Assembly: GCF_030052815.1 (NCBI RefSeq)
Contig: NC_079503.1
Location: forward strand, 56,090,735 to 56,154,734
DNA: 64,000 bases
Direction: 5' to 3'
Origin: Hevea brasiliensis
Lineage: Eukaryota > Streptophyta > Magnoliopsida > Malpighiales > Euphorbiaceae
Each line of letters starts with the position of its first letter. The stretch's first letter is position 1. Of the stretch, positions 21,995-33,961 are shown one piece after another. Position numbers and translations under genes: made by a program. Below the pieces are notes generated by a model. The model made no database searches. It had not been told where the DNA came from and saw nothing but the letters and a program-made list of their open reading frames with translations.

Positions 21995-24746
21995 TGTAAC
22001 GCTCTCACTTTAGGTAGTCCATAAATTCTACTGTTTCGACAACTAATGTCTGTTTGGACAGTTAGAATCTCTGGAACTATATTCAAACTAGAGTGAGGAG
22101 ACATAGATTGATTGAATTAAGACAAAGAAAAATTAAAGAAAAATATAAGAAATGAAATGCAATAGGTTAAACGAGCTGGGATCATAGCAATGGGTGACCC
22201 TAATGGGAAGCGACTGTGAAGACAGTTGCCAACCCCAGACCCATGAGGAAACCCTGTAAAATAAATATTAGAACTTAATTGAAGGTTTTATGAAGATTAA
22301 ATGACATTAAAAATATGAAAGAAAATTTAAGAAAATTAAGTCAATCGGTACAAACAAGTATAACTCGATAAGCACAATGGATGACATTTTGGTCATTTGA
22401 CTCTCAGTCATGAATTTTAACCTAAATGTCAATTAAAATGAGAGAGATTAAAACACATAAAATAAATTAAATTGTGAATTTATGTATAGAAATGAGAAAA
22501 AGAAAAGAAAAGAAAAAGAAATAGAATTTATTACCTAAGCATGATGTCATAATAACATCATTTAAAATTTCTAACCAATGGGAATTTAACAACTACAAAA
22601 AGAGGATAAGAAAGACTTTAAAAAGAGACAAAATGAATAAAAGCCATCTTCTTCTCCCTTGATCCTTCCATGGCCGAACCACCTTGAGAGTTGCCTTCCT
22701 CCATTTTTCTCTTCTCTAGCTTAATTTCCTCCCCTTTCTCACCGTAAAACCCTAAGCTCCCTTCATTAAAAATTTTCCCTACACCATAAGAAATATTGTG
22801 GCTGCCAAGAAGTGAAGAAAAATTAGAGTTTTCACAAGTCCAAGAAGTGTCCACAAAAGGTTAGTGCGCTATAAGCTTTCCTTTCACTTCTAGGTGTAGT
22901 AAGCATGCCAAATTAGGTTGGAAATTCATCAAATTGAAAGAAATTGATAAGGAATTGAACACCCCTAAATTCGGCAGCCATGATGAAGAGTAGACTTCAA
23001 TGTTTCTAATTCATATAAATTGGTGTAGTGATAATGCTTGATAAGACTATATGCATTAGAAGTTGAATAAATTGAGTTTGCACAAATTGGATAATTAAAA
23101 CTAGAGTTTTGACCATAAATTATGGATTTTGTGCTATGGCTAGAATTTGACCTTGTTGAGATAAATTATTGATCTTTAGAAGTGCTATGAATGTTATTTA
23201 AAGTATAGGAGCTGGATGAATTGAAATTGGGAGTGCACATTTTCATGCAAGTTTTGGGACTCTTAAGTCCAGTGTTGTTTTTGAGCCATATCTAGATTTG
23301 TGTCACTCCAATTGGTATGAGGCCAATTGAAGACGAAACTAGGGTTAAAATTCCCCATTTTTCATGAAGAAACCATGCCCAAAAACTCTCAAAATTAACC
23401 TAAAAACTGCTTGAATTCAGCTGACAATACCTCAAACCCAGAAAAATGACCAAATAAATAGTACATGTTCATTTAGCCATAACTCCCTATAGAAAGGTCA
23501 GAATAACAAGATTTTTATACTATTGGAAAGGTTAGACATAGGAGCACAACTTATATGAAGAATACTTAACCCAGAATTGCCTCTAACTAAATCAAATTGT
23601 TAGCTCAAGTTAGGTCAATAAAACTGTCTACAAGCAAACTGCCCAGAAATTCTGGACTTAGGCATACCCGACCAATTTTGACAAAAAGGCCATAACTTGG
23701 TCTACAAAAATCCAAATGTATTGAATCCAATGGTAAAATTTTTATAAGACATAAATCTACAATATTGGTGGTTGGACTAAAACCCAGAACCCAAAGGAAC
23801 TAGGTCAAATGGCTAGAAAAATTCAACACATCAAAACCTAGAATTTGACCAAACTACACTTGACCCTTGAATAGTTTTTTTTTTTTTTAATCATATCTCC
23901 CACTAGGAAACTCCAATTGGGATGAGCCAAACTATTTTGAAAACCTAAGAGACAGGGCTCCAACTTTGATTTAGGAACCTTCCTCAGATTTTGAGTGTAA
24001 GAACTCTAAAATGGGAGACAAAACTACTGACCTGAACCTAGAATCCTGAAGGCATAGAGTGCCTAAGTCTAGGCCAGTTAATTTGTATAATTAATTCTAA
24101 AAAACCTGAAAAATTGTAATTCTTAAATCGAAGTGATTTTAAGAAATAGGGTAACAACTTCTATGAGAAACATTAGGCCTAAAAGTAGCTGTAACATGTC
24201 CAAATAATTAGGGAAAGATTGACTCCAGAATCTACCTAGTTCTAGAACTAGAGTGAGTTAATAAACCATTTTTGGTTATTTGACCATAACTTGAGTTCTA
24301 AAACTCCAAATGACATGATTCAAAAAGGAAACAAATTCAAGACGTAGAGGAACAACTTCCATGAAGGAAGTGTGGCCAAAAAGTGTCTACATCTTAGCCG
24401 ATTTGATAGGTAAAGTTAAGGCACCAGCTTTGAACCTAAAAAAAGGTTCATGAAATCATTTAATACATAAAATGTAAATTACCTAAATGGTTTGCTAAAC
24501 ACATAAGTCATATGAAAATACACTTGGGACCTATGTTCCCTTTATAATGATATGAAAATGGTATAAAGCATATATAGTGTATGAAATGAGATAATAACAT
24601 GATATGGACCCTTAATAGTATATAGTATAAAATAATAAAATGATAAATGCATAATAATACTAATTTACCCAAAGAATACCTAGACTTATGTGTATAGCTT
24701 CGATCAATTGGTATACTAATTAGGGACAACAGATTGCAGTACTGCC
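21995..24746 (+). mobile_element. LTR fragment F of a chromovirus (5' 2.75 kb of LTR)
   Basis: Begins TGTAACGCTCTCAC and follows the layout of the other long LTRs: AGTGAGGAGACATA near 22095, a GC-richer block with GGGTGACC (22167-22257), a leaf of poly-purine AAAAGAAAAG, and a long AT-rich segment with repeated ACCATAACTTGG-like phrases. It is cut at 24746 where the next LTR (J) begins. No gene; the reverse frame at 22618-22854 is antisense to LTR sequence. Confidence 0.75.
22167..22257 (+). other. Conserved GC-richer LTR block (copy in F)
   Basis: Aligns with blocks at 36594-36685, 43523-43613 and 58831-58910 (plus) and 28121-28199, 49720-49800 and 53995-54077 (minus). Common elements are an ACGAGCYG start, a GGGTGACC centre and a GGAAACCCT or GGGAACCCT end. 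Function unknown; an LTR promoter or RNA-structure role is only a guess. Confidence 0.55.
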
Positions 24747-25191
24747 TGTGACACCCCTCACCCAACTACAGTGTAGCCGAGCAAGGCATGTCACACTCGG
24801 TGCCGGAGCACCCTATTTTATCTTACTTTATTCCTTTAAAAATTTTGTTCTTGTTATATTTTAATATCAATTATTTTTCTATTGAGAAACCAGCGGAGTT
24901 TCTCTTGTTTCTATTACTATTTGGTGTATTTCACTATTCACCTGCTTGAAATTTTAACAATATTTTCACAATAAAATCTCATCAGTTATTTTCATAATCA
25001 TCTCATCACATATTCAATTCTTGCAACTTATTTGCATACATATCCATTCATACTCAATTTATGTATCAAAATTCTCAAACTTCATAATTTATATGATGTA
25101 CAAATTAATTACAATACCATAATTTACATTACAATTAATAACTAATTATAAATACATAAAATAACTTTTGTGAGCCCTATCTATATGCATT
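24747..25191 (-). mobile_element. LTR fragment J, terminal part (interrupted by element C)
   Basis: On the minus strand it ends GAGGGGTGTCACA at 24747. It matches the end of LTR D (50011 onward; GTGTAGCCGAGCAAGGC box) as far as GAGCCCTATCTATATGCATT. The same LTR resumes at 49973 with GCTGAGGAGGTGACAA, as at 50534-50550 in D. The break is the insertion of element C. Confidence 0.8.
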
Positions 25192-28100
25192 TGGACACTC
25201 CTTACCCGTCTACAATATAGCCGAGTAAGATATGTCACACAGTGTACCGAAACACCCTATTTTATTTCAATCATTTTTATCCTTCCTAATTTATTTCTTT
25301 CATAGTTATGAAGTATAATTCGTGAAATATCATTCATTGAAGTCATTTATTAAAATCATAAATTTATTTGAGGTTCCACAAATTTTATAGAAAATCTGGC
25401 AGAGTACCGGCTAAAAATGGAGAAAACAGTTCTTCTGAATTTATTAAAAACACTTCCAATATAATCATAATTTCAATCTCAATCAACCACCAACATATTT
25501 TCAATAATTTCTCAAATGACTTCAATATCTCAAAATTCAATTCATTTCATATCATACTCAATTCAATAAGAAATGCTAAAATTTATTACTAAACATGGTT
25601 CATAGATAATAACATCAAAAGCATAATTACATCAAAAGCATAATTACATGAGTTTATAATATACATTACAAAAGTTTACAAAATATAAAATACCAAAAGT
25701 AACCTAATGTCCTACCAATGCACTACAAATGTGAGGTGACTCTGGACTCTGTGCAGATCTAACAATTCACCCGGTCTGAGATCTGCTGGACTCCCCAGCT
25801 ATGTCTCTAATACCTGTGCGTGGCAAAAGCGATGCGCTAAGCAATTCTGCTTAGTGGTGACAATATAAAATAAAATAACAAAAATAAAATATGCAGAATG
25901 TATGTTTACATTTTTTTTTGTAGACTTAATTTCTAGCATTTATTGTAGTATTATTCGATTAAAATTTGGTAAGATTTATTTTGATTGCCTAAGTAACATA
26001 TACTAGACGATGGACTGGATAAATGGGTAAACTGGCACTAGGTACCAAGTATCTCAGACCATCACACCATTGGTCACATTGTGTCTCCCGGTGTGTAACA
26101 GAATAGCTAATAAGTTGTAATAATTTTTAGGGATAAATCCCAAGTATAACAACTCAATCAACATAGCCAAAGGCTTTTTTTTTTATCACAGAATGGCACG
26201 GGAGGCCATAAAACATAGAATGGCATGGAGTCATTTGCAATACTGCTAACAGAACCCTATTGGCATGCCAACCTATCCAAACCAATCTTGTTAGGTGTAC
26301 TAGGCATGTTACACTTTTAAATTTTACAATTCTTAAAATTTAAGTTTAGGTGTTATTATTCATTTCATTAGTCAACTAAAATATTAACTTTTTTATAGGC
26401 AATAGGTAAATTGATTTTAATACTCCCAACATACCACATTTTGCATTATAAAATTGTTGGTATTGGTTGCCAATACCATTTCTAAGTTTAGTGTTAGTTG
26501 TTCAAAATTTCAGATTTCAAGCCTTGTGTTTATTGTTCCATTAGTCATTTTTACAGTGAGAATTTGAAAAAGTTATCAACATGAAAGTTGTTCCTTATTG
26601 TGTCTATCTACATATTCTTTTTTGAATCACTCCATTTGGAGTTTTGTAGCTCAATTTATGGCCTAAACACCATAACTGGCTGGATTGCAAACTTTCTAGA
26701 TTTTATGGACTAACCAAATCTATAGTGTTTTGTGCAGTGATCATAGGTCACTTTTTGAATATGTTATGGTCAAAATTTGGGATAGGTTTCTTCATGAAAG
26801 TTGTAGGTCTGTATCTCAGATTTCTGTTGGTAAAAGTTCAGGTCAATTGGACCTTCCTACACTGAGTTATGACCAAATGAATAAATACTGTTCATTTGGT
26901 CATTTTGCCCAGATAAAATGCAGGTCACCCAAATTAGGGCAATTTTTAGGCCAACTTGGTTTGGTTTTTTGGACAGGGTTTCTTCACCAAAGTTGTGCCA
27001 TTATGTGTCTAGTTTCATGTCCAATTGGCCTTATACCAATTGAACTTCTACAACTCTAGTTATAGCTACCAAAACCTACTGGACTTATGCTCAGTCCTGC
27101 AGGTCAGCCAAGGCAGCAATACTAACTTCAATTCCCACTAAACAAACCACTTTATTTCTTATTCACACGCAACCACATGGTCACTAATTGACCATTAAAA
27201 CTTACTTTCACCATTACATGATCAAGGTCTCAATTTCATACCCAAACCCTAACCCATTCCATCTCAAATCATGCATTCACTTACCTTTCACTATGCTAAA
27301 CAATAGGTTAGTATTAAGGGCAGCTAGAGTACCATTTTAATTCAAGAAAATCTTCAAAACCCTACCAAGCCCAAGGCTGCTGGAATTTTAAGTAAGACAT
27401 ACACATGATGTTTATTAAATTTTCTTGTAAGTTTGCATTCAATTTCACTCCTTCAACATGAATTGAAAGAGAAAGGGTGAGTTTAGTCACTAACCTCTTT
27501 GGAACTAAGTTTGGGTCTTGAAAAACTTCAATTTTTCTTCAAATTTTGCTGCCCAAAGCTTCCTCAAGGTGTGGGGTGAATTTTTTGTGAAGACAACTAG
27601 GGCTTTTATGGTGAGAAAGGGTGGGGATTCAAGCTTGATCAAGCTTTCATGAAGGTTTTTCTCTCCTCTCTCTCTCTCTCAAGCAATTCGGCTGATTGAA
27701 GAAGAAATGGCTGCTGGACTTTTCAATTTTTTTTTATCTTATTTTGCGTCCATTTTATCCCTTAAGTAATTTTGTTAAGTTGTGGTTGGTGGAGAGCTCA
27801 TTAATGACAACATATGATGTCATAATTCCACTTTTTCTTTCATTTTCTTTACTTTTCTTTTCTACTCATTTTCAATTAAATTTTTAACAATATTTATTCA
27901 CATTTTATGTCATATAAATTATTTGTTTAACTGAACAAGTTTGCCAAAAATTATCTCTAAAGACGAAATGACCAAAATGCCATCCGTTTAGCTTAACGAG
28001 CTAAAATTGTGTGTACCGATTGATTAAATTTTTTCGTGTATTTTCTTAACATTTTATTATCATTGGAACCCCAAAAATCCTTCCCTGAGGTCCCAAAAAT

Positions 28101-28365
28101 TATTTCATGAAATTTTTCTCGAGTCGAGAGCTGCCAACGGCCTTCACTGTTACTTCTCCTTCGGGTTACTCATCACTGGGGTTTCGGCTCGTTTAACCTT
28201 AGTGTATTTCATTCCTAAAAATTTTTCGTGATTTTTATGAGCATTATTTGGTTTATTTATAACTCCTCACTCTAGTCTAATTATAATTTCAAATATTCTA
28301 GCTGCTCGGACCAACATTGGTCACGAGCGATGGTATGCGGACCGGACTAAAGTGAGGATGTTACA
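25192..28365 (-). mobile_element. Element C 3' LTR (3174 bp)
   Basis: On the minus strand it begins TGTAACATCCTCACTTTAG and ends GGGTAAGGAGTGTCCA. The 5' LTR of C is collinear with it (33964 equals 25251; 49363-49967 equals the start). Includes the hairpin at 25837-25854 and a conserved GC-richer block at 28121-28199. The reading frames at 25368-25592 and 26730-27059 are not coding: their duplicates in the 5' LTR differ without codon constraint. Confidence 0.85.
25837..25854 (-). other. Short conserved LTR hairpin (C 3' LTR)
   Basis: CTAAGCA, four-base loop ATTC, TGCTTAG: a perfect 7-bp stem. Same position and pairing in LTRs D (50655-50672) and G (61470-61487); one mismatch in the C 5' LTR (34535-34552). 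Confidence 0.7.
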
Positions 28366-28378
28366 ACTCTTCCCCTCT
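28366..28378 (-). promoter_or_regulatory. Polypurine tract of element C
   Basis: Minus strand AGAGGGGAAGAGT directly before the LTR start, identical to the tract of element D at 54260-54272. Primes plus-strand DNA synthesis in reverse transcription. Confidence 0.85.
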
Positions 28379-29042
28379 AATAAAAATTTCATCCTCGAAA
28401 TTTACCTAATGCAAACAGTTGAGGGAACTGTTGCCTCATTGTGTCTTCACTTTCCCAAGTTGCCACCTCGGTATTATGGAGCTTCCAAAGTACTTTCACC
28501 AGTGGAATTTGTTTATTTCTCCTCAGCATATCCTCCAGGATCTATCACATAATTCACTTTGTTACTATCATTTCAATTTATTAATTGTGAAAATTCAATT
28601 AATTTTAAGTTTACCTGGATTACTCTTTCTGATTGCCCATCCATTTGAGGATTGAAAGCTGTACTGAAGTGGAGTTGTGTATCCAAGGATTCATGCAACT
28701 TCTTCCAAAATCTAGATGTAAACCTTGAGATATGATGGAAAGTGGAATTCCATGCAGTCTAACTATCTCACTGATATACAATTCTACTAACTTCTCCAGT
28801 GAGTAGTCAGTCCTAACCAGCAGAAAATGTGCTGACTTCGTCAATCTATCTACTATCACCCATATTGCATCATGCTTCTTCTGGGTGAGAGGTAGACCAC
28901 TTACAAAATCCATGGTGACCCGATCCCATTTCCATTCAGGTATGCGTATAGGCTGTAGCAAACCCAATGGAACTTGATGTTTTGCCTTAACTTGCTGACA
29001 TGTCAAGCATTTAGTCACATAGTCAACTATGTCCTTCTTCAT
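28379..29042 (-). pseudogene. Element C integrase remnant with chromodomain-like end
   Basis: Reading leftward from 29042: [20 protein letters not shown] (zinc-binding end), then the core with the first catalytic Asp in [13 protein letters not shown]. At about 28725 a short deletion replaces the second Asp site ([11 protein letters not shown] in D) and shifts the frame. The Gln-Ser-Glu site of the third acidic residue follows out of frame. A 73-bp insert (28542-28614) comes next, then LEDMLR is fused directly to RNKQIPLVKVLW of the chromodomain-like end, deleting the integrase C-terminal domain. Non-functional. It corresponds to the complete domain at 54297-55355. Confidence 0.85.
28542..28614 (-). 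other. 73-bp AT-rich insert with GT...AG ends in integrase
   Basis: On the minus strand the integrase reads ...ATCCAG, then GTAAAC...GTGATAG, then ATCCTGGAGGATATG. Element D has no such interruption. The insert contains an ATTAATTG/CAATTAAT inverted repeat. It is not a multiple of three and has stops. Confidence 0.7.
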
Positions 29043-29051
29043 ACCAGGTTG

Positions 29052-29750
29052 CTAATACTGAAGCTTCAAATCATGATACATTTTTGCACTCCCTGGGTGC
29101 ATAGCATAAACACTGGTGTGTGCCTCTTTCAGGATATTGGCTTTGAGACACCCATCTGCTTTCACCTCATAGTCAGTTACCTTCCCTTCTGAGATTTTAC
29201 TCATAGTAGTCATTATCTTCTCATATACCTTCTGCCTATCCAAAATCTGCTGTAGCAGGTGTGGCCTCACTTGCAACTCAACCAAAATAGCTCCATCTCG
29301 AGCCAAGGATAGATAGGCATTCAATGATCTCAATGCTGTAATGGATTTTCTACTCAAAACATCAACAACTACATTTACCTTCCCAGGATGGTAGTCAATC
29401 ACACAATCATAGTCCTTCAGGAACTCAATCCATCGCCTCTGTCTTAGGTTGAGCTCCTTCTGGGTTGGCAAGTATTTCAGGCTTTTGTGGTCTATGTAAA
29501 TGTAGCACTTTTCACTATACAAGTAATGCCTCCATATCTTCAGTGCGAAGATAATTGCTGCAAGCTCTAGATCATAGGTAGGGTAATTCTGTTCATGTGG
29601 CCTTAGCTGCCTGGAAGCATAAGCGACCACCTTCCCCTCTTGAATCAATACACACCCTAACACATTATGTGAGGCATCACTGTAGACCACAAAGTCCTTT
29701 CCCGACACTGGTTGTGTTAACACTGGTGCCTCTGTCAACATAGCCTTCAA
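29052..29750 (-). pseudogene. Element C RNase H and integrase zinc-binding region
   Basis: A 232-codon open stretch with the RNase H pattern: [35 protein letters not shown], and [11 protein letters not shown] where the usual Thr is Ile. The RNase H end is [20 protein letters not shown], followed by the tether and the start of the integrase zinc domain ([18 protein letters not shown]). Relative to D, about 17 codons are missing between DGCL and [10 protein letters not shown] stop at 29051 separates it from the rest of integrase. Would have removed RNA from the hybrid during reverse transcription. The start shown is simply the first ATG. Confidence 0.88.
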
Positions 29751-29780
29751 CTTCTCAAAACTGGTCTGACACTTGTCATT

Positions 29781-30499
29781 CTAGTCAAATCTAATATTCT
29801 TGTGTAACAACTTGGTCATTAGAGCAGCTATTAAGGAAAATCCCTTCACAAATCTTCTGTAATACCCAGCTAGCCCCAAGAAACTTCTAACCTCAGTTGT
29901 ATTCCCGGGAGGCTTCCATTCCATCACTGCTTCTATTTTCTTGGGATCCACCCTAATCCCATCAGCTGACACTATGTGTCCAAGGAATGCAATTTCATTC
30001 ATCCAGAAGTCATACTTGGACAACTTGGCATACAGTTTCTTTTCTCTCAGGGTTTGCAGAACAATCCTTAAATGCTCATCATGTTCTTCCCTGGTCTTGG
30101 AATACACCAAAATATCATCAATAAAGACCACTACGAACCGATCTAGATATGGGTGGAAGATACGGTTCATAAGGTCCATGAATGCTACTGGTGCATTTGT
30201 TAACCCAAATGGCATCACTAGAAATTCATAATGCCCATACCGGGTTCTGAATGCAGTTTTTGACACAACTGCATTCTTTACCCTGATCTGAGATCAATAT
30301 TTGAAAATACACTGGCTCCCTTTAACTGATCAAACATATTGTCAATTCTGGGCAATGGATATTTATTCTTTACAGTTACTTTGTTTAATTGCTAGTAATC
30401 AATGCATAATCTTAAGGTTCCATCCTTTTTCTTCATAAACAGCACTAGAGCTCCCCATGGTGACATACTGGGGCGTATGAACCGCTTATCAAGTGACTC
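29781..30499 (-). pseudogene. Element C reverse transcriptase remnant
   Basis: The open part (29781-30266, 161 codons) holds RT palm and thumb: [20 protein letters not shown], the catalytic FIDDILVYS, and [11 protein letters not shown], ending in [16 protein letters not shown]. The finger region to 30499 ([18 protein letters not shown]) is broken by stops and a frameshift near 30280. A stop at 29780 cuts RT from RNase H. Both Asp residues of the DD pair are present but the protein cannot be made whole. Confidence 0.88.
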
Positions 30500-30876
30500 C
30501 TATAACTGAATTTTCAACTCTCTCAATTTAGTGGGTACCATCCTATAAGGAGCAATAGAGACTGATGCTGTACCCAGCAGTATCTCAATAGCAAATTCGA
30601 CTTCCCAATTTGGTGGCAAGTCAGGCAATTCTTCAGGGAACACATCTGGGAAGTCTCTTACTGTAGGTATGTCACACAAATCTGGCTTAGCCTGCCTAGT
30701 ATCCACCACATGTGCTAGGTAGGCTTCACAGCCTTTTATCATCAATTTTCTTGCAACTGTGGCTGAGATGACATTAGACAAGAAATCTGTCCTTTCCCCC
30801 ACAACTGTGATCTCATTACCCTCAAGTGTTTTCAAAGAAATCCTCTTCAGTTTACAATCAACCATTGTTTAATGAC
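30500..30876 (-). pseudogene. Element C protease end to RT start linker
   Basis: Begins right after the K solo LTR (duplication GTGAC at 30877-30881) and continues the protease: VDCKLKRISLKTLEGNE. Then the linker common to this family, [13 protein letters not shown], and the pre-RT segment IPTVRDFPDVFPEELPDLP, also seen in E1 and D. Ends with a stop (TAG) where related copies continue QELLDKGF. Confidence 0.85.
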
Positions 30877-30881
30877 GTGAC

Positions 30882-32989
30882 TGTTAGTAGTATGCCCTAG
30901 AGCATATCATTTAGTATGTATCTCGTACATCTTTTATTAATAAAAGGCATTTCCACTTTTCCATTTACATAATATATTTATGTGTAATAGAAAAGGTCCA
31001 TTGATATTTTGTTAGAAATTTTATTCTTAAGTTGTTAAGAAAATGAGTGACAATATTTCTAGCACAAAGTATCATAAATAGGTTCACAATTGAGGATACT
31101 TCACAATAAGGACATGACTTATCCAGAAATATTGTATTCATGTTTATTCCCAAGTTATTTATATGAGATATAAATAAGATGGAATGGTGAGTCTCATGCC
31201 ATATGACAAACATGATAGGCACTTATACACGATAAGTTGGTCGAACCAGTGACACTTATGACAAGCACATGGAGTTTACTCTTGTTAATGTATTGTCATA
31301 AATCATATCAGTGCATATAATCTTTAGACCTGAGATAGCACAGTTATCTTGTATATAGGTGGTTTGAGTTTGATACTGCTTCCATACTTATATTGTGTAT
31401 GGGTATATGGGCATGTGTTGGCTCCTACTAGTTATATATGGAGGTAGGTGTTGATCAAGATGGAATTTGTTCCTCTAAGTAAATAGGGATAAAATTCTAT
31501 GTTCATTTAATTGTTCTTGATGTTTCAAGTTCCTGGCCAGGACAGATAGATTTAATCAGAAAAGAGTTTCTGATGAGAAAATCTTTTAATCAAGAACTGA
31601 AATTAAAAGAGAACATAATATTCATAGCAAATGGGGTTTGACATAAACCATGACTCCAGCTTGATTTGGGATTTTGTAACAGAGAGATTTTAGTGCATGG
31701 TAACATATGATTATAGGTTCATTTAAGGTAAATCTTATTATTGATTGGGTGGCCATGGCATTCTATACTAGGTGTTAACCATGGTTTGTGAGGTGTATAA
31801 AATGATTTAGAGAAATCATTTATGGTAAGAAAGAGTTCTGATGATATTAAGAGTTGATATCATATCTCATTGCCAATTAGTGATGAGCCTAGTAAGTCAC
31901 ACACATACACAAGTAATCACCAATTTAAATATGATTTAATTAATTTATTAAAGAGTTTAATTGATTAATTAAATAGGTTTGGTTTGCAATTAGATTGCAA
32001 AGTCCCTAGCATGACTTGAAACCAAATCTAGATTATTGGATGTATAGTATTAGTTAAATTTATATTTAGAGTGTTTAAATATGAATTTAATCAATGAGAA
32101 ATTAATTAGTAGAGATTAATTAATTAATTTATATTTGATATAAATTGATTAGAAGAAGAGAAATAAATATTTTGGGTTGAGAACTCAAAATTAAGACACA
32201 GGAGCATTTTGGTCATTTCACAGGGTGACATGTGGCACCATGAGATGGTGACACATGGCACTGTACATATACATGCCAAATGTTTTTTTAATCATCTAAG
32301 ATGATTAAAATTAAGATTAAATATAGGTTTGACATTAGCACAATGTGATTGGGTCAATTAAACCTAAAATCAATCAGAAGGTGACATGTGGCAAGGGTTT
32401 TAAGTGGTTACCTAGCTATATAAGTGTTGTTATAAAAAAGAAAAATAACAATCAACCGCTGCCTCCTTTGTTCCGTCACCCTTGAAGCTCCCATTCTCTC
32501 TTCTTCTTCATCTCTTATCAATTCCAAGAGATTAGTGAACAATCACTTGAATTAAAAATACTAGAAATTGTTTCTAGTGTCCTGTTTACATCTTTAATCT
32601 CTTAAAAGGCAAAACTTGATTTTCTAATTAATAGAAAAAGCTTTAGAAGCTGTTCAAGGGCTGCCATAGGTGATCTTGGTGTGGACAAGCTAGAGGGACA
32701 ATATCTGGTGTCCTAAAGACGCATCCCAAAGGTACAAATACGCTGTAGTGCATCAAGAGGTTAGTGTATTTGTTCTTGATCTAATTTAGGGTTCTAAAAT
32801 TAATCTGATTAATTCTAAAATCTTCAATGGCAAATACAGATCCAAAAACATATTAAAAGAGTTTTAATATGTTGTTTATCATTGAAATCAAATAGATAAA
32901 AATAAATCTTGCATGATGCATGTGACCCTAGGTGAAAATTTTTGAATTCAATGATATAAACTTGTGTTTTTCATGCTTCCGCTCCTTTA
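30882..32989 (+). mobile_element. Family K solo LTR, copy 3 (2108 bp), in the C protease
   Basis: Begins TGTTAGTAGTATGCCC and ends CGCTCCTTTA (terminal CA mutated to TA). GTGAC flanks it at 30877-30881 and 32990-32994, a perfect 5-bp duplication. Nearly the same length as copy 1 and in the opposite orientation. No internal region, so a solo LTR. It splits the protease directly after the LGMDWLS motif. Confidence 0.92.
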
Positions 32990-32994
32990 GTGAC

Positions 32995-33239
32995 AACCAG
33001 TCCATTCCCAAAATCATGTCAAACTCATGAAAAGGCAACTCAATTAGGTTTGCTAAGAATTCATACCCCTGAATCCTTAACAGGCAACCCTTGTACACCT
33101 TGTTCACCATTACACTGTGGCCCAATGGATTAGTGACCAGGATGGCTTGGTCACTCTCCCCTACTAGTATCCCCCTTTCTACAAGTAGGTTGATGCAGAT
33201 GTATGAATGAGTGGATCCTGGATCCACTAATGCATGCAC
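32995..33239 (-). pseudogene. Element C aspartic protease, N-terminal part
   Basis: Retropepsin-type protease that would cut Gag-Pol. The active site is [12 protein letters not shown] near the start, followed by the flap region and the second signature MILGMDWLSL just before the solo LTR. The reported frame runs on into LTR sequence, which is not part of the protein. It joins in order to 30500-30876 once the LTR is disregarded. It overlaps the upstream gag frame by 13 bases, so a frame change separates the two. Confidence 0.87.
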
Positions 33240-33712
33240 AGATATATTGTAGAGGGAGAACGTACCCCTGATGACGTCTGGGCATCTTGCTCCTCCTGAG
33301 CTCTTATGGCATAAGCTCTGGCAGGTGCTCTGCCCTCAGGTCTCTCTGCTGGCTCAGATGCAGGCCTCTGTGATGGTCCCACTGCCTTAGATTTGCTAGA
33401 TTTCCTATCCCTTTGTGGTGCAGGAGCAGGTCTGTCTACTTGTGTTGGAGCAGCAGTAGCAATTCTGCGTGGATAATTCCTCAACTGATGCTCTGTCGAC
33501 CCACACCTTAAGCAGGCACTAGTCACTCTCCAACACTCCCCCTTATGCCACTTCTAGCAGTATGGATAGGTAAAAGATGTTGGGGCTAGTCCCCTGAACA
33601 CCGTCCCTGGAGAGCTGCCCACTGATGGTATGGACTGGCCTTTCCTAGGTGTCAACTGTGGTTTGGGCTCCTGGGACTGACCTTGACCTTGTGGTTGTCC
33701 CAAACCCTGAGC
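33227..33712 (-). pseudogene. Element C gag C-terminus with degenerate zinc knuckle
   Basis: The 99-codon open frame (33227-33526) starts near the nucleocapsid knuckle CLRCGSTEHQLRNYP, a CCHC box whose last Cys has become Tyr. A basic Pro/Arg/Ala-rich linker follows (APAPQRDRKSSKSKA). Upstream on the same strand, to about 33712, is the Gln/Gly-rich spacer (QGLGQPQGQGQSQEPKP) with a stop. The capsid part is missing on this strand. Confidence 0.8.
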
Positions 33713-33921
33713 GAGAATTCGTCAAACTGAGCCGGTGTGGGAGGGAGATAGTCCCTATAGAGACAAAGAGGTGCAAAAGGTTCGAAGAAGGGCTCAATAA
33801 CAATATCAAAGTCATGACAACAGCATTAGAGATCACGGATTTTGCCAAATTAGTAGATGCTGCATCGAAAGTAGAAAAAGTCCAAATAAATGAGAAAAAA
33901 AGAAGGGAAAGATAGCAGAAG
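33713..33921 (+). pseudogene. Inverted gag capsid fragment inside element C
   Basis: On the plus strand, opposite to the rest of C, the frame reads REFVKLSRCGREIVP, KRCKRFEEGLNNNIKV and ITDFAKLVDAASKVEKVQ. This is the end of the capsid domain and the following basic helix (equivalent to 47765-48000 in E2). The junction with minus-strand gag is at about 33708-33713. The other end meets LTR sequence at 33962. Local inversion accompanied the loss of the 5' end of C. The apparent ATG at 33649 lies in antisense gag spacer. Confidence 0.78.
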
Positions 33922-33961
33922 AGGGGTCCAGGTCAGTCCAGTTCATTCTCTGCTCCCAATA

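Noticed and set aside
24742..24746. CTGCC as target duplication of element C
   Set aside because: It does not match the right flank of C. The true left edge is 25192, with GCATT on both sides; 24747 is the end of LTR J.
33649..33712. N-terminal part of the plus-strand frame at 33649-33915
   Set aside because: These codons are antisense to C gag spacer; only the part from about 33713 is gag code.
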